This document shows, piece after piece, positions 62,340 through 64,000 of a stretch of 64,000 nt of DNA. The position numbers were made by a program, and so were the translations under genes. The stretch comes from Posidoniimonas polymericola. Lineage in GTDB: Bacteria; Planctomycetota; Planctomycetia; Pirellulales; Lacipirellulaceae. The DNA lies in NCBI RefSeq assembly GCF_007859935.1, contig NZ_SJPO01000002.1, forward strand, positions 558,001 through 622,000. Direction: 5' to 3'. Every line of letters begins with the position of its first letter. The first letter of the stretch is position 1. The notes below the pieces were generated by a model that did no database searches, was not told where the DNA came from, and saw only the letters and a program-made list of their open reading frames with translations.

Positions 62340-62747
62340 ATGAGCCGCGACAACCGTATCGCCGTTGATTGCAGCAACTGCGGCCAGGTGTACCAGGTGA
62401 TGCCGCCGCAGGCGGACCTGCGGGCGCAGTGCCGCCGGTGTGGCACGGTGTTTGTCATCCCGGCCACCGCCGCGGCGCGTCCGGGGGGCGGGCGCCCTGT
62501 CCGGCGTCCGTCGGAAGAAGGGCGGGCCGCCGACGCCCTGGCGGTTTTGCCGCTAGTGGCCGCGGGTGGGGGTGTGCTCGGCATGCGCTCGCTGCGGGTG
62601 GAGGATCAGCAGGCGGCGCCGAGCGAGGCGATGCCGCGTAGCAGGGTGGCGCGGCTGTCGAAACCCCGCGGAGAGCAGCGATTTGCCTCTTTATCACCAC
62701 GCCGGGACGCGGCTCCCGCCGCCGCTCTTGACCTGCGATTCGCGTGA
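62340..62747 (+). CDS. Small zinc-ribbon protein
   Basis: About 135 residues from ATG 62340; GTG 62328 is an alternative. Two Cys pairs (DCSNCGQVYQ and AQCRRCGTVF, about residues 12-37) form an MJ0042-type zinc ribbon. The rest is Ala/Arg/Pro-rich with a weak hydrophobic patch (ALAVLPLVAAGGGVLGM). It overlaps the next gene by 4 bases (GTGA). Function unknown. Confidence 0.7.
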   Translation: MSRDNRIAVDCSNCGQVYQVMPPQADLRAQCRRCGTVFVIPATAAARPGGGRPVRRPSEEGRAADALAVLPLVAAGGGVLGMRSLRVEDQQAAPSEAMPRSRVARLSKPRGEQRFASLSPRRDAAPAAALDLRFA

Positions 62748-63136
62748 GGGCCCTCAAAATGGACGCCGATTCTGAACAAGCCGTCGAGTGCGGCGGTTGT
62801 GGGCGGGTCTACCATGTACGGCCCGCGACCGAGGTGCGGCGGGCCCAGTGCGCCCGCTGTGGCGGCCACTTCGAAATCCCTCTTCAGCGGGTCATCAAGC
62901 CGGCTAGCCGGCGTCCCCCGCAGCGCCGCCAGTCGGCCATGGACCATCGGACGATGGCGGCCGCCGCGAGCCGGATCGCCGCCAGGCAGCACCCGCTGCA
63001 GTACCGTGTGAGCAACGGCTGGTGGCTGGCGGTGATCCTGGTAATCGCGGCCGTGGCCGCGTTGGCGGTGTTTCACCCGCGGGACGAATTGCCGCAGTCG
63101 ACTCCCTACCGTCCGCCGCCGGCGAATCTCGAGTAG
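62744..63136 (+). CDS. Zinc-ribbon protein with one membrane segment
   Basis: 130 residues from GTG 62744, overlapping the stop of the previous gene (GTGA); ATG 62759 is an alternative. The zinc ribbon (ECGGCGRVYH and AQCARCGGHF) is similar to that of the upstream gene, so the two genes are probably a tandem duplication. Unlike it, this product has a clear transmembrane segment (WWLAVILVIAAVAALAVF) near residue 100. Role unknown, perhaps a pair of membrane-tethered and soluble partners. Confidence 0.72.
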   Translation: MRALKMDADSEQAVECGGCGRVYHVRPATEVRRAQCARCGGHFEIPLQRVIKPASRRPPQRRQSAMDHRTMAAAASRIAARQHPLQYRVSNGWWLAVILVIAAVAALAVFHPRDELPQSTPYRPPPANLE

Positions 63137-64000
63137 CGCCCGCCCGACGCCGCTATCGCCGTTCGTTGGCGCTGTTCGTTGGCGCCGGAGTCGGCGACCT
63201 CTACCTCGGCGGCGTCCTGGTCGGCGTAGGTCAGCAGCGACCACGCCTTGCGCATCACGCCGGGGGCCGAGACGTAGTCGCACAGGTCGTGGCTCCGCCC
63301 GACCGAGCTGGTGACGTTGATCAGCCGGACCCGTTGGGCGCGTTCGCGGTCGAGGCAGGTTGGGCCGGCGTAGCCCATCGCCTGGGGGTCGTAGTTGCGG
63401 CCGAGCAGTTCGAAGTACTTCATCGCCGGGTCGCGGTTGTTGATGGTCATGATCAGCTTGTCGGTGGCGTCCATCGCGTCGCCGTGGCGGCGTCCGCGGC
63501 CGAGCCAGTCGGCGTCAAACGCGGCCGCCAGGTAGAACGCACGGGCCGAGCGGGGGGGGCCAGAGAGCTCGCCGGAGCCGAGCTCCTGCAGCGCGCCGCT
63601 GCTGACGCGGGCGCCGTAGCTGTAGCCGAGCAGCCCGAACCGGGACTCGGCGGGCAGCGTGCTGAGCACGTAGCCCAGCTGCTTGCCGACCGGGCCGGTG
63701 CGGGCGGCCTTCTCGCGGAAGTCACGCAGCGGGCCCTTGATCTCATCGGCGCACCACGACCAGATGAGGAAGCGGATGGGGCGGTCGTCGCAGGCAGAGC
63801 GGACGAGTCGGCCGTAGACGTACAGGCCGCGGGCGCGGGTCTCGCCCCAGGAGATCTTGTTGCCGTGGGTGAAGACGATGGTCGGCATGGTCGCGTCGGC
63901 CGCGGCGACCACCGAGCGCCACGGTGTGGTTTTCCACTCGCGGCGTCCGTCGGCGTCGAGGTCGGCGAGCTGCTCGGCGTGCAGCCCTGCTTCGATTCGG
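63106..64000 (-). CDS. Alpha/beta-hydrolase-like protein, N-terminus beyond the window
   Basis: The frame is open from the stop at 63106 to the window end; the apparent start at 63912 is only the first GTG, and upstream codons (LADLDADGRREWKTTPW) look like protein, so the true start lies outside. TIVFTHGNKISWGETRARG resembles the oxyanion-hole turn of alpha/beta hydrolases, and GLLGYSYGARVSSGALQE is a nucleophile-elbow-like GYSYG. A later GRSHDLCDY could carry the His. The family is not certain. Its 3' end overlaps the facing zinc-ribbon gene by 31 bases. Confidence 0.72.
   Translation of the reverse strand, partial: RIEAGLHAEQLADLDADGRREWKTTPWRSVVAAADATMPTIVFTHGNKISWGETRARGLYVYGRLVRSACDDRPIRFLIWSWCADEIKGPLRDFREKAARTGPVGKQLGYVLSTLPAESRFGLLGYSYGARVSSGALQELGSGELSGPPRSARAFYLAAAFDADWLGRGRRHGDAMDATDKLIMTINNRDPAMKYFELLGRNYDPQAMGYAGPTCLDRERAQRVRLINVTSSVGRSHDLCDYVSAPGVMRKAWSLLTYADQDAAEVEVADSGANEQRQRTAIAASGGRYSRFAGGGR

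Overview
The window looks like a chromosome segment of a planctomycete, most likely of the order Pirellulales. This is an inference from family content: a DUF1559 pseudopilin-like protein, several secreted proteins ending in a dockerin-type calcium-binding module (VDAADYT.WR signature) followed by a PEP-CTERM-like tail, a LEPR-type N-terminus, golvesin-like domains, Cys-rich surface proteins, uniformly high GC and frequent GTG/TTG starts. I saw no rRNA, tRNA, CRISPR array, transposase or phage gene.

Layout. 1-8.3 kb (minus strand): secreted proteins, including one with a SpoIID domain and one amidase_3 protein interrupted by a golvesin-like domain. 8.9-15.4 kb: a murein-recycling block (murQ, anmK, an M14 metallopeptidase fused to an amidohydrolase-like region, spmA-spmB, an S66 LD-carboxypeptidase). 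15.7-23.1 kb: TlpA-type thioredoxin, M28 peptidase, class II fructose-bisphosphate aldolase with a strong terminator, a GH13 enzyme, a double-rhodanese sulfurtransferase overlapping a DUF3891 gene. 23.3-34.5 kb: secreted degradative enzymes (PNGase F-like, GH25 lysozyme, tandem SGNH esterase, alkaline phosphatase, GH29 fucosidase) plus a CPA1-type antiporter and a small lipoprotein. 34.7-39.2 kb: mfd and a PpiC-type isomerase. 39.4-46.6 kb: a carbohydrate locus with a LacI regulator, two glycoamylase-fold proteins, two LacI-type operators and a GH3 glycosidase. 46.8-56.1 kb: outer-membrane-type protein, acetyltransferases, a small HExxH protein, DUF4254, an epimerase, a ferritin-like protein and a CinA-like/NadD-like fusion. 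56.4-59.5 kb: an ArsR-type regulator with a rhodanese/DUF2892 protein and a CoA-disulfide reductase-rhodanese fusion. 59.7-64 kb: a ROK kinase, a lower-GC PD-(D/E)XK-like protein, a 35-residue basic protein, two overlapping zinc-ribbon genes and a truncated hydrolase-like gene.

How the genes may work together (inference). Three secreted dockerin-bearing proteins carry peptidoglycan-active domain types (SpoIID, amidase_3, GH25), and a recycling block for muropeptides lies between them, which would fit scavenging of external or self murein. The LacI locus reads as a regulated beta-glucan unit. The ArsR locus reads as a sulfane-sulfur or thiol response unit with two matching operators.

The least explained signals are intergenic: a family of facing TTTTGTCC / GGACAAAA motifs at four loci, a 25-bp perfect inverted repeat whose arms are themselves hairpins, and a GCTAACGCC-centred repeat in the largest gene-free stretch.
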